Shown in pieces: positions 25,901-33,336 of a stretch of 47,440 bases of DNA. The notes under the pieces are model-generated. The model saw only the letters and a list, made by a program, of their open reading frames with translations. It was not told the DNA's origin and ran no database searches. The stretch is from an uncultured Verrucomicrobiota bacterium (lineage in GTDB: Bacteria > Verrucomicrobiota > Verrucomicrobiia > Limisphaerales > UBA9464). Both the position numbers and the translations under genes were made by a program. Positions within the stretch are counted from its first letter, which is position 1. Every line of letters begins with the position of its first letter. The stretch covers positions 1-47,440 of the forward strand of contig CAIVQH010000038.1 in NCBI GenBank assembly GCA_903907995.1. The letters are read 5' to 3'.

Positions 25901-28707
25901 GAATCGCCCGAGGTCTGCCATTCGAGGAGCCGCTGGCGCGTCACCAGCAGGCGCACCAAGGTCCGGCCTATGGCATCCAGACTGACAAAGGCGTCGTAAG
26001 GTATGAAGGCCAACGTGAGCAGGACCTGTCCCAGCTGCCGGCCGGCTCCGCCCGCCACAATCCGCAGGTGCATCGCCCACGGCAGGTCGGCCGATTTGCG
26101 CAACCCGCTGACCAGGGCCGCCAGCAGGCCAGGCAGGGTGATGATCCCCAGAACCAGCGGCGTTCCCCACCCGCCCGGTTCCGGCAGGAGCAGCCAGTCA
26201 CCCACCAGGAGGAGCAGCAGCGCGACCGGCACGAGGCTGCGGCGGAGGTTGTCGAAGATTTTCCACCGCGACAAGCCGGAGAGCGGGTTGTCGACAGGGC
26301 GGGCATCCGAGCCGGGCACGCGCGGCAGCAGCCATTGCGTGATCTGCCAGTCGCCCCGGATCCAGCGGTGCCGCCGGTCGATGTCCACGTTGTAGCGCGA
26401 GGGATGCTCCTCGTACAGTTCCACGTCGCTCACCAGCGCGGAACGGGCGTGACACGCCTCCAGCAGGTCGTGGCTGAGCACGGTGTTTTCCGGAAAGCGT
26501 CCCCGCATCGCCCGTTCGAAGGCGTCCACATCGTAGATCCCCTTGCCGATGAACGAACCCTCCTGAAACACGTCCTGATACACGTCGGACACCTCGCGCG
26601 TGTAAGGGTCGATCCCCGCGTCGCCGGCGAACAGCCGGACAAACCAGGAGCGCCGCGACCCCGGCAGGCTCACCCCGACGCGCGGCTGCAGAATGCCATA
26701 GCCTTCGGCGACAATCCCGCGCGCCTCATCGAACACGGGCCGGTTCAGCGGATGCGCCAGCGTGCCGACCAGCTGGCGCGCCGCCTCGCGCGGCAGCTGG
26801 GTGTCGGTGTCGAGCGTGATGACATATTTGATGTCGGGCAGGATGGCGGTGTCCCCGACGATCTCCGAAAATCGTCCCAGCGCGCCGCCGCGCAGCCGGG
26901 CGTTGAACTCCGCCAGCTTCCCGCGCTTGCGCTCGTAGCCCATCCACCGGCCTTCGCTGGCAATCCAGCGGCGGGGCCGGTGAAACAGGAAAAACCGGTT
27001 GTTGCCGGTGCCGCAATATTTCCGGTTCATCGCCTCCACCCCGGCCCGCGCCCGCCCCAGCAGGTCTCCGTCTTCCGGCATGAACTCCGTCGGCGCGTCG
27101 CGAAAATCGGTCAGCAGGGCGAAATGAAGGCGCTCGTCCCGGTTGGCCAGATGGTGGATCTCCAGGGTCTCGATCAGCCGGTCCACCCCCTCCGGGCTGT
27201 TGAGCATGGTGGGAACGGCCACCATCGTCCGGCAGTCGGGCGGGATGCCGGCGGAAAAATCCATCCGCGGGAGCGGGCGGGGCTTCAGCAGCAGCGTGCA
27301 AAGCCAGTTCATCAGCGCCACGGCCAGCTGGCTGGCGCAAACGAGAAACACCAGGCCGAAGCCGATGAGCTGCCCTTCCGGCACTTCGATCGCCTGGAGC
27401 TTCTGCATGAAGCCGAACGTGGTCAGGGCCGTGAACAGGCAGATTCCTCCCGCATAAAACGTCAGCGGGAAGCGGTGAACGCAGCGTTCGAGGAGGTCCC
27501 GCCAGGGCCAGCTAACCCGGGCCAGCCGTCCTAGCTGGGGCCGGCCCTTGTCAATCAGGTAGTAACCGACATGGGCGGTCCGGTCGGTGGGCCCTTTTTG
27601 GCGGGCGCTCTCGGTGGCCAGTTGGACGGCCTGCCGGGCGACCTCGGCTTCGGTGAGCCGGCCGTGCCGGGCCATGAATTCGACCGCGTGGCGATAGCGG
27701 TCGCGCGTCGAAAAATCCATCTGCGCGTAAACCGCGGCGGGGTCGGTCCGCAGCGTCTCCTCGACCCGGCTCAGGCCCTCGACGAAGTCCTTCCAGTCCC
27801 GGGCGCTCAGGAAGCGCAGGCTGGAGATGCTGTGACTCACGGAAACCTGGTCGGCCGCCTGGCTCTGGCTCTCCAGCTGGACGAGCTGCTCGATGGAGTG
27901 CCCGTGTACCACCAGCCGTTGTTCCAGCCAACCACGCGCCAGGTGCAGCACCGGACTTTGCCGCGACAGCCGCTGGCAGAATTCCGCCACGAAGGAGCTG
28001 GAAACGGGCAGGTCGGACTTGGCCATGTCCGCCACCACGATGACCAGGTGCGACGGATCCCTCTCGGCCATGGCCTGCAGACGGTCCACCCAGAGATCCG
28101 CCAGATTGCGGTCCTCCCGGGCGATGATCAGCCGGGTGGTGATCCGCTGGAGATTCTCGATCAGGCCCAGCCTCAGCATGATGGGGATCGCCCACAGTTC
28201 GCCGAGCTTGAGCGAAACGACCGTCTGGTAGGCTTCGATGAAGGCCCGGAGCGGTCCGGCATCGATCTGCGCATCCACATGCGCAATCAGATCGAGGACG
28301 ATGTCGTAAACGCGCGGCAGCCCCGCCGAGGAACCGTTCAGGAGGCGCGGCAATTCGCGGCTGTAGCCATGCGGCAGATGTCGCCGGGCAAGCTGGATCT
28401 GCTCCTCGATCAGGTAAAAATTGTCCAGCAGCCACTCGGCGGCGGGGGTGATGCGCCGGAGCGGGTCCACCGCCAGGGTCTTTCGGTTGAAACCCCTGAG
28501 GATGCGCTCGTTCTCGTCGAGCCGGGCCAGCAGGCTGTTCGAACCGCGCCGGATGACGACCTGATGCGTGGCCGCCAGCGATTTGGCGTGGCGCGCCAGT
28601 TGTTCGACACTGAACAGCTCGGCCCGCAAAGGAGGCTCGTTCGCGTCAAGGTGCGAACCCGCCTGTCTGGCCATCCAGTTCCGAAAACGTCCCGGCGGCA
28701 TGGCCAT
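19957..28707 (-). CDS. Cyclic beta-1,2-glucan synthase (GT84-GH94, NdvB/Cgs type)
   Basis: 2,916 residues, close to Brucella Cgs and rhizobial NdvB. Order of parts: an N-terminal helical region; membrane segments near residues 400-470; a GT84 glycosyltransferase with DTDTQLP (about 631) and RRHRWIRGDWQ (about 779); further membrane helices (about 810-1000); a glycoamylase-type domain with MAHHQGMSLLAL (about 1540); a GH94 beta-sandwich; and the GH94 alpha/alpha barrel with acid GCGDWNDGMN (about 2572). The enzyme builds a protein-linked linear beta-1,2-glucan from UDP-glucose, trims it by phosphorolysis and cyclises it. The products act in the periplasm in osmotic adaptation and host interaction. 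It is a single-gene unit; ATG 28707 or Met3 may be used. Confidence 0.92.
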   Translation of the reverse strand: MAMPPGRFRNWMARQAGSHLDANEPPLRAELFSVEQLARHAKSLAATHQVVIRRGSNSLLARLDENERILRGFNRKTLAVDPLRRITPAAEWLLDNFYLIEEQIQLARRHLPHGYSRELPRLLNGSSAGLPRVYDIVLDLIAHVDAQIDAGPLRAFIEAYQTVVSLKLGELWAIPIMLRLGLIENLQRITTRLIIAREDRNLADLWVDRLQAMAERDPSHLVIVVADMAKSDLPVSSSFVAEFCQRLSRQSPVLHLARGWLEQRLVVHGHSIEQLVQLESQSQAADQVSVSHSISSLRFLSARDWKDFVEGLSRVEETLRTDPAAVYAQMDFSTRDRYRHAVEFMARHGRLTEAEVARQAVQLATESARQKGPTDRTAHVGYYLIDKGRPQLGRLARVSWPWRDLLERCVHRFPLTFYAGGICLFTALTTFGFMQKLQAIEVPEGQLIGFGLVFLVCASQLAVALMNWLCTLLLKPRPLPRMDFSAGIPPDCRTMVAVPTMLNSPEGVDRLIETLEIHHLANRDERLHFALLTDFRDAPTEFMPEDGDLLGRARAGVEAMNRKYCGTGNNRFFLFHRPRRWIASEGRWMGYERKRGKLAEFNARLRGGALGRFSEIVGDTAILPDIKYVITLDTDTQLPREAARQLVGTLAHPLNRPVFDEARGIVAEGYGILQPRVGVSLPGSRRSWFVRLFAGDAGIDPYTREVSDVYQDVFQEGSFIGKGIYDVDAFERAMRGRFPENTVLSHDLLEACHARSALVSDVELYEEHPSRYNVDIDRRHRWIRGDWQITQWLLPRVPGSDARPVDNPLSGLSRWKIFDNLRRSLVPVALLLLLVGDWLLLPEPGGWGTPLVLGIITLPGLLAALVSGLRKSADLPWAMHLRIVAGGAGRQLGQVLLTLAFIPYDAFVSLDAIGRTLVRLLVTRQRLLEWQTSGDSERNTRAGLAGFFVTMWSAPAVALAAGISLVSLESSQLLAALPLLALWLAAPLIAWWISQPLDSLAPGLTDAELAFLRGTARKTWHFFETFVTAAENWLPPDNFQETPSPVIAARTSPTNMGLALLANLAAYDFGHLPVGGVIRRTGDAFDTMQKLERHRGHFYNWYETRTLRPLLPLYVSSVDSGNLAGHLLTLGAGLRELAGEKIFTPQVFAGLRDTVAILKPMAAEDVALSELDVELAQAPATLRAAQALLVRATDLAGQIVAASADRNDVAKAWSQTLRRNCEEQLAELRFLAPWLALAVPAPGGPSAVTPAETHSASAPEEQLAGLDRAPTLRELAALEPSSGPLTSGGEDHTELTRCVREAGTRARERLLALEDLARQADELATADFAFLFAPERKLLATGFNVTERRFDSGFYDLLASEARLCSYLIIALGQVPQDHWFSLGRLLVAPHGEPILVSWSGSMFEYLMPLLVMPNYDGALLDHTCRAAVRQQIEYGKLRGVPWGISESGYNRTDVQLTYQYRAFGVPGLGLKRGLADDLVIAPYATVMALMVAPREACDNLRRLRDDGREGAYGFYEAVDYTAARLPPGETSVTIRSFMAHHQGMSLLALANVLRDWPMQRRFMACPLLKAADLLLQERVPKTAASVLSADLQLEATRPIAGGAEAVMRIFTNPTPPMPEVHLLSNGRYHVAISSAGGGYSRWRDLAITRWREDATRDCWGSFVYLRDVATGEFWSAAYQPTLRATKRYEAIFTQSRAEFRQRHDGLEIHTEISVSPEDDVELRRLTLTNRSPLTREIELTSYAEVVLAKPDADAAHPAFSNLFVQTEFVPKSSGILCTRRARSIDEKPPWLMHLLVGETEKMGEISCETDRDRFVGRGGTPASPAAMCTVSPLSNTVGSVLDPIISLRRTVTLRPHETVIIDLVLGVTESREAALAQVEKYQSCRMADRIFDLAWTHSQVTLQQINATEAEAQLYGQLAGALVYADPARRASPSVLLNNRRGQNGLWSYGISGDAPMVLLRISDPDKVEIVRQLIQAHSYWRMKGLTVDLVILNEDASVYRQSLHDQITALISSGIEAQMLDKPGGIFVRRLEQIPNDDRVLLQAAARIVLDDEKGTLAQQLEHRSVLEPMVPALTHIRNASDDQPAPLPHRELIFPNGFGGFTPDGREYVITLQPGQMTPAPWVNVLANPYFGTVISESGAAYTWVENSHEFRLTPWSNDAVQDTTGEAFYIRDEQTGQFWSPTPLPARGKTPYVIRHGFGYTVFEHTEHGIVSELWVYVAMDAPVKFAVLKLRNVSGRSRRLSITGYWEWVLGDLRQKSLVHVQTEVDLKTGALLARNHYNTEFAERIAFIDVNDGARTVTGDRREFIGRNGSLAQPAALRRVRLSGKVGAGLDPCGAVQVSFNLPDGQERETRFRLGVGRSPAEVQNLIRRFRREDANRVALEGVWDYWKRTLGAVAVETPDPAVNVLANGWLLYQTLGCRMWGRTGFYQSGGAYGFRDQLQDSMALVHCEPALTREHLLRAATHQFREGDVQHWWHPPSGRGVRTHFSDDFLWLPYVTCRYVSCLADTGVLDEKIPFLDARPVKPEEEAYYDLPNRSEESATLYQHCVRAIERGLKFGEHGLPLIGCGDWNDGMNMVGREGRGESVWLAFFLYDVLTQFSGLARARKDTAFADRCVAQARQLQENIERHAWDGAWYRRAYFDNGEPLGSQTNPECQIDSLPQSWSVISGAGELGRSRQAMDSVDRRLVRRNEKLIQLFDPPFDRSALNPGYIRGYIPGVRENGGQYTHAGIWAAMAFALQGENDRAWELFSLLNPVHHGGTPEQIATYKVEPYVVAADVYAVAPHSGRGGWTWYTGSAGWMYRLLIETLLGVNLAGDKLVLTPRLPAGWPACRIHYRYRQTVYHLAITRLAAGSGEADQLFLDGNRLPGNAVPLVDDRQEHSVEFSLGSHSDETIAPPARLETDPPAAVLS

Positions 28708-29079
28708 GGCTGGTTAGGGCTGCGCGCGGCCAGCCACCCACCCATGGGTGGAAATCCGCCGGTCGGGCCGCCGGCGATCCCCGCCCCTGGCCGGACCCCG
28801 CCCTTGCGTCAATTTCGGCGCGCCGGCCTGGACAGGAGTGTGCATGTCTGTTTTTGAAGTTGTGGCCGGGCGGGTTTGTGGCCCGGAGAACTTGCAGGTC
28901 AGCCGGGCGTCCCAACGTCATTTTTGGAAAAACGTCCCGCCGCTGAAGTCGCGACCATGGAAGAAGCACCCCTGCCCTTCTATGGGGTGTTTTCCCCGAA
29001 CCGCCGGCCCCTCGGGCGTTGCGCGGGCATTTCGGCGGTGCTGACCGACTACCGACAGGTCTTCCCTGACCGTCGCCTC
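28708..29079. other. Gene-free stretch upstream of the glucan synthase
   Basis: About 370 bp. It should hold the glucan synthase promoter (minus strand). From 28957 a plus-strand frame (MEEAPLPFYGVF...) runs into the cytidine deaminase remnant, but its sequence before 29080 has no recognisable homology. Confidence 0.35.
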
Positions 29080-29244
29080 GCCTGCATCGACGCCGATGCC
29101 TCGCTCGGGCTCAACGGCCGGATGCCCGGCGGCGCCTGCCGCCAATGGCTGCTCGAACTCGCGCCTGACGCGGAGCTGATCGTCGCCGGCGAGACGCGTG
29201 TCTTCACCGTGCGCGAGCTGCTGCCGCACGGGTTTGAGCTCTGA
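29080..29244 (+). pseudogene. Truncated cytidine deaminase remnant (last 55 codons)
   Basis: Aligns without gaps to codons 81-134 plus stop of the intact cdd at 17572-17736. Of 55 codons 12 differ; 11 changes are synonymous and one is TGC to GGC, turning the zinc ligand Cys97 of PCGAC into Gly. The N-terminal 80 residues, including CAE, are absent, so it cannot be an active deaminase. The synonymous bias says the source was a functional, selected cdd until recently, rather than an old copy decaying in place. Confidence 0.9.
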
Positions 29245-29323
29245 GGCGCGCAAAATCAACTCCTGCGGGCGCGCCACGGAAGAATATCCTGCTGCGTCGG
29301 TTTATGATCCTGAAGGGATTTTT

Positions 29324-29507
29324 ATCATTCAGCCCGGCGTTGCGTGACGAAGTCGCGCTACGCTGGGTATGGGCCAGGACGTGCAATCTACCCTGTAGGG
29401 GTAGAATCACTTTCCGACGGGAAACGATACAACCCATGTTGGGGTTGAGAATCACCGGGACAGACAACCCGGGGTAGTCGCTCCGCGCCAACCCTGGGCT
29501 GAATGAT
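29324..29507. repeat. Inverted-repeat element with 12-bp perfect ends
   Basis: ATCATTCAGCCC at 29324-29335 is repeated in reverse complement (GGGCTGAATGAT) at 29496-29507, bounding 184 bp that contains smaller palindromes such as CTACCCTGTAGGGGTAG near 29389. It fills most of the gene-free stretch 29245-29622. Confidence 0.6.
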
Positions 29508-29622
29508 GGAATCCCCTTGGGATTCTCAAAAGCCTGCAGAAGGTTCGCACAAATGGTGCCTGGTGTAGGGCCCATCGCATCCGGGCAAAAATGCCTCGCA
29601 CTGCCGCCGTACGCCAAAAAGA

Positions 29623-29648
29623 AAACGGGACCCAACAGGGTCCCGTTT
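29623..29648 (-). terminator. Rho-independent terminator of the DUF1080 gene (bidirectional form)
   Basis: An 11-bp perfect stem, AAACGGGACCC (29623-29633) and GGGTCCCGTTT (29638-29648), with an AACA loop. On the minus strand the stem is followed by TTCTTTTT, placed about 40 bp after the DUF1080 stop. T-rich sequence on the other side would also allow plus-strand termination. Confidence 0.85.
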
Positions 29649-29687
29649 GTTTTAAAAAAACGTGGGAGCTTCTTCGCTCCGGTGGCT

Positions 29688-30458
29688 TCAGGGCAGCTTC
29701 TTGAGCATCATGTCCTTGAACTGGACCTGCATGGGCGGGCCGGCGTGGACCTGCAGCGCCAGGATGCCGGTCTTGGCCGCCTTGGCGGACTGCTCGTCCA
29801 CGACCTCGATGGTCATGCGGCCGTTGATGAAGTGCATCAGGTGGTTGCCGTCGGCAATGATGAGGTAGTCGTTCCACTCGCCCGCATGGATGTTGGCCTG
29901 CAGCTCCGCCGAGGGGGCGAGGTCGCCCATCTTGTAGATCTTGGTCGCACCGTTCTCCTCGGTGATGCGGGTGCGGGTGCCGCGCTCGGCGAGGATGCCG
30001 CGACCGCGCTCCTCATAGAGGATGCCGCTGTAGGTCGTGCCCGCCTCGAAGTCGGCCTGGTAGCCGCCCACCACGAAGGCGGCGGGGTCCACGATCTTGC
30101 TGCGGTATTGCACGCCGGAATTGGCGAAACCGACGTTGTTGAGCGGCAGGATCTTGTATTTGAAGCGCAGCTCGAAGTTGTCCACGGTGCCGTTGGTCCA
30201 CACGAGGAAGGTGTTCTGCTTGAGCGGATTCCCCTGCTCGGTATAGCCGGTGATCGCGCCCTCCTTCACCGTCCAGTGGTCGCTCAGGCCGGCCCAGCCG
30301 GCGAGCGTCTTGCCGTCGAAGAGGCTGACCGAGGCGGCCGCCTTGGCGGTCTTGGCCGGCATCGGGCAGCTGCCGGAGCAGCAGCTCTGGCAGCCGGTCT
30401 GGAGGACCGCCGCCGCGCCGAGGGCCAGGGTGGTCAGGAACAGGGAGACTTTGTTCAT
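29688..30458 (-). CDS. DUF1080 (3-keto-disaccharide hydrolase-like) secreted protein
   Basis: 256 residues. The N-terminus is a signal sequence ending in LQTGCQSCC, which may be a non-canonical lipoprotein site. The mature part is a concanavalin-like DUF1080 domain: SLFDGKTLAGW at the start, GYQADFEAG, GEWNDYLIIADGNHLMHFINGRM and GILALQVHAGPPMQVQFKDMML at the end. Some members hydrolyse 3-keto-glycosides. It lies 33 bp downstream of a sugar epimerase gene on the same strand, consistent with a keto-sugar degradation unit. It ends at a strong hairpin terminator. Confidence 0.88.
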   Translation of the reverse strand: MNKVSLFLTTLALGAAAVLQTGCQSCCSGSCPMPAKTAKAAASVSLFDGKTLAGWAGLSDHWTVKEGAITGYTEQGNPLKQNTFLVWTNGTVDNFELRFKYKILPLNNVGFANSGVQYRSKIVDPAAFVVGGYQADFEAGTTYSGILYEERGRGILAERGTRTRITEENGATKIYKMGDLAPSAELQANIHAGEWNDYLIIADGNHLMHFINGRMTIEVVDEQSAKAAKTGILALQVHAGPPMQVQFKDMMLKKLP

Positions 30459-30491
30459 GTTATATTATATAAAGTGATATGCTTGATTATA
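30459..30491 (-). promoter_or_regulatory. AT-rich spacer, possible internal promoter
   Basis: The 33-bp gap between the epimerase and DUF1080 genes is strikingly AT-rich in GC-rich surroundings. On the minus strand it contains TATAAT eight bases before the DUF1080 ATG, and no Shine-Dalgarno. If used as a -10 box this would give a nearly leaderless message. Confidence 0.35.
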
Positions 30492-31340
30492 TCAGGCGCC
30501 GAAGAGCCTCTTCAGGTTCTTGACGCCCTTGACCGCGATCTCCTCCTGGGTCGGCTCGATGCGGCGCCAGATGGCCGCCGCGCGGGCGATCACCTTCACG
30601 TCGGTGGTGAAGGACTCGATCACGACGTCGCCGTCGTACTTCACGGCCCTGAGCGCGGCCACGATCTCGGCCCAGTTCAGCGAGTCGCCGCCGGGGGTGC
30701 CGCGGTCGGTGCCGCAGGCGTGGAAGTGGGCGAGGAGCTTGCCGGCCTTCTTGATCGACTTGCCCTGGTTCTTCTCCTCGATGTTCATGTGGAACGTGTC
30801 GAGGTGGAGCTTGAGCGCGGGCGAACCGACATCGGCGATGAGCTTGAGGCCCTGCTCGCAGGTGTTCAGGAAGTCGGTCTCAAAGCGGTTCAGGGGCTCG
30901 ACGCAGATGGTGATGCCCTTTTTCTCGGCGTACTTGGCGATGACCTTCAGGTTCTTCACCACCAGCGCCCATTCCTTCTTCTGCTGGGCGGGCTCGACGG
31001 CATCGGCCTTGCCGACGACGCTGTAAACCGGGCCGATGACCCGGGAATGCCCGAGCACGACGGCCTGGTCGATCAGGGCCTTGATGTAGTCGGAACCGGT
31101 CTTCTGCTCCTCGGGCGTGCCGCGCAGGTCGCGGCCGGGGCCCATGCAGGCGCAGATGCTGCCGATGGCCAGGCCGGCCTTGTCGGCGGCGGCCTTCACC
31201 GCTGCGGGATCAATGTGGCTGGGATCCTCGACGGGAATCTCGACGGACTGGAAACCCCACTTTTTGAACTGGGGGAAGAGTTTCACGCTTTCGGTGGTGA
31301 AAGGCGAAACGAAGAGGAAGGTGTTGATGCCAAATCTCAT
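30492..31340 (-). CDS. Sugar 3-epimerase, tagatose/psicose 3-epimerase-like TIM barrel
   Basis: 282 residues of the AP-endonuclease-2-like TIM-barrel family. All four metal ligands of D-tagatose/D-psicose 3-epimerases are present at matching spacing: Glu148 (CVEPLNRFETDFLN), Asp181 (LHLDTFHMNIEE), His207 (HFHACGTDRG) and Glu242 (VVIESFT). The enzyme should epimerise a ketose at C3 or act on a related keto sugar in the cytoplasm. It is first in a two-gene unit with the DUF1080 gene; substrate cannot be decided from sequence. Confidence 0.85.
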   Translation of the reverse strand: MRFGINTFLFVSPFTTESVKLFPQFKKWGFQSVEIPVEDPSHIDPAAVKAAADKAGLAIGSICACMGPGRDLRGTPEEQKTGSDYIKALIDQAVVLGHSRVIGPVYSVVGKADAVEPAQQKKEWALVVKNLKVIAKYAEKKGITICVEPLNRFETDFLNTCEQGLKLIADVGSPALKLHLDTFHMNIEEKNQGKSIKKAGKLLAHFHACGTDRGTPGGDSLNWAEIVAALRAVKYDGDVVIESFTTDVKVIARAAAIWRRIEPTQEEIAVKGVKNLKRLFGA

Positions 31341-31409
31341 GGTAGAACGTGAGGGGACGCTAAAATCCGGACGCGATAGGGAGAAGTTATTTTTGCGCTG
31401 GCAGCCGGA

Positions 31410-32222
31410 TCACGGCACGTTTTCTGGGCCGAACACAATGACCTGCAACCGCTTCAGGTCAGCCGTGCTGTCGCCGATCTTGGTGACGGTCGGCGTATCG
31501 AGCATCTGATCCGTGTAGAGCGTCTTCCAGTGGTAGGCTTCGGCGTGGCCATCCGCGAAGGAAAACGCTGCCGACTTACCATGTCGGGCGGTGGGGGAAT
31601 TCTGCCAGTCCTTGCTGGGCGGGAATTGCGTGGCAAAAAAGCCATCGTCCACGGTTTCCTTGCTCTCATCCACAAAGGTCAAACAGCCCGAGGGAGAGGG
31701 AGCGTTGATGTCAGTGAATTTGACAAACATGGGATTCTTTTGTTTGGATCCGTCAAAGACATATTCAAAGTTACTATCCCCGGCCATGCGACCGTTCATC
31801 GAGTAGGTCCTGACAATACCCTTGGGTATTTTGTTTTTATACTGCTTGAGATCATTGGGCAGCTCCGTGGCGGCCGGGTCACGGTAGATTGCGACGCTGC
31901 CATTGTAGGGGAAAAGCTTGGCGTTGCGTAACAGAATCTCATTGGTCGCATCAGCCAAGGTCTGCATGTTGCCACCGACCCAAGCATTGGTGTTGTTCAG
32001 CGAATTGGGCACCAACCGGTCGTTGTAATCGCCAAAGTACATGGTCCAAGCGAGGGCCAGCTGCTTCATGTTGCTGACGCAGGTGATCGCCTGGGCCTTC
32101 TGCTTCGACTTGGCGAGCGCGGGCAGGAGCATTCCCGCAAGGATGGCGATGATCGCGATGACGACCAGCAGCTCGATGAGCGTGAAGCCCGCAGAGATTC
32201 GCCGAAGGGTGATTTTTTTCAT
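31410..32222 (-). CDS. Prepilin-like protein (pseudopilin, H-X9-DG type)
   Basis: 270 residues from [12 protein letters not shown]. Type IV prepilin N-terminus with cleavage after Gly12 and processed chain [24 protein letters not shown], with Glu at +5. The C-terminal part has the [14 protein letters not shown] signature typical of the large verrucomicrobial/planctomycete pseudopilin families. These are processed by prepilin peptidase and exported; the role of individual members is unknown. The frame opens at 32249, but MKK gives the normal short leader. Confidence 0.88.
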   Translation of the reverse strand: MKKITLRRISAGFTLIELLVVIAIIAILAGMLLPALAKSKQKAQAITCVSNMKQLALAWTMYFGDYNDRLVPNSLNNTNAWVGGNMQTLADATNEILLRNAKLFPYNGSVAIYRDPAATELPNDLKQYKNKIPKGIVRTYSMNGRMAGDSNFEYVFDGSKQKNPMFVKFTDINAPSPSGCLTFVDESKETVDDGFFATQFPPSKDWQNSPTARHGKSAAFSFADGHAEAYHWKTLYTDQMLDTPTVTKIGDSTADLKRLQVIVFGPENVP

Positions 32223-32590
32223 TCTAGGTGCGACTTTTTGTGGGACCACGTCCGTTGTAGCTCGGCAAACGGGCCTTTCCAGCCAAATCTACACATGCGG
32301 AGCACAAACTTCTAGCTAAGATCATCACTCCCAAGGCATTCCAACCGGGGATGAGCCGACACTTTTTGCCTGCACGCGCGCAACGGGGGTCCAGACCATA
32401 AGGTACGAAGGCCAGCGGACCAGCATTCACGGTTTCTTTCACCGTTGCCGCGTTGTTTAGAGCGTTTTCCAAAATGCCATGCTCATTGGGTGAGAGGTCA
32501 GGAGAGCGGTGACCGCGACGATGCCAAGTCGCTCTCCGAAAGAGCGCCCCGTCGCCTGCCATTAGGACGGCACAGTGCCGTTGAAATCTC
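32223..32590. other. Gene-free spacer upstream of the pseudopilin
   Basis: About 370 bp with no credible gene; presumably contains the pseudopilin promoter (minus strand), not recognised. Confidence 0.3.
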
Positions 32591-32595
32591 GCTAA

Positions 32596-32732
32596 CACCC
32601 GGCTTCAGCCGGGTGGGAGGCGGCCATGAAGCGCAACGGTTTCAACCGCCTTTCTGATGGTAGTGGCTCCCGTAAGCCGTTGAAACGGCTGAATCAAAGG
32701 GGCGGATTGGAAACCGGGCTGAAAGCCCCGGT
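32596..32732. repeat. Cluster of three short perfect hairpins
   Basis: CACCCGGCT/AGCCGGGTG (32596-32615), AGCCGTTGAAACGGCT (32675-32690) and ACCGGGCTGAAAGCCCCGGT (32713-32732) follow each other within 137 bp. This is the layout of bacterial REP/BIME-like intergenic repeats. Confidence 0.6.
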
Positions 32733-32948
32733 GCTAGTGAGATCAAGAAATACCGATCATAAATAATTCTAGCCCAAGTGGTTGTGAGACATCAGTAAAT
32801 GAATCTGGAAGAGGGTGTTCCGAAAGGCAGCGGGCAATCTTCCTAAAGCGCCTGATAAATCGCACAAATCAAAGCGGGTTGTTTCCAGCAGGCATTGGCG
32901 ATGCCCTTAGTGCCAAGCCTGCGGCTTTCCCTGTCTCGCGGAGCGAGG

Positions 32949-33120
32949 CGGTGAAAGTAGCCGTGGGGTTTTAACCCACGGAAAGGTCAGGAACACGGCG
33001 CGCTCGTCGCGTAGCGACGGTTGAAACCTACCTTTGCAGGGGGGGCTTTCAGGCGTCGCTACGCGACGCACGACCCGGTGGCCTTGGACCATGGGTTGAA
33101 ACCCATGGCTACTTTCACCG
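32949..33120. repeat. 172-bp nested inverted-repeat element
   Basis: Outer perfect 14-bp inverted ends CGGTGAAAGTAGCC (32949-32962) and GGCTACTTTCACCG (33107-33120). Inside are a second inverted pair around GTCGCGTAGCGAC (near 33007) and GTCGCTACGCGAC (near 33054), and short hairpins of the CCATGGGTTGAAACCCATGG kind at the right arm. No coding potential. Confidence 0.7.
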
Positions 33121-33258
33121 GATCGCGCTGCGACCCGAAATCCCCCGAATCGAGCCCGTTGAAAACGGGGACTTGGTATCTGTGTTCCAACGTCCCGGCT
33201 CAATTCGGCGTAGCTATCTCACCATCAAGCAAATCCAAAAACTTTCGTAACACCCTCT

Positions 33259-33318
33259 GGAAAACAGGAAAACAGGAAACGGCTAAAGACAGATCCCCTT
33301 CCTGCTTTCCTGTTTTCC
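33259..33318. repeat. GGAAAACAGG inverted repeat downstream of mnmG
   Basis: GGAAAACAGGAAAACAGGAA (33259-33278) pairs with TTCCTGCTTTCCTGTTTTCC (33299-33318) with one mismatch. The same family occurs at 38571-38639. Placed just after the mnmG stop (minus strand), it could serve as a transcription terminator. Confidence 0.7.
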
Positions 33319-33336
33319 AAATTAAATCCTTCCCCT

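Noticed and set aside
25063-27534. 823-residue plus-strand frame opposite the glucan synthase
   Set aside because: A GC-rich antisense shadow; its composition is Arg/Gln/His-rich and it has no domain, while the minus strand has GT84/GH94 motifs throughout.
28957-29079. Possible new gene start MEEAPLPFYGVF fused to the deaminase remnant
   Set aside because: No recognisable homology or ribosome-binding site; more likely chance read-in to the remnant.
32596-33120. Possible CRISPR array
   Set aside because: The repeated units are palindromic hairpins of different sequence without regular spacer length, and no cas genes are present.
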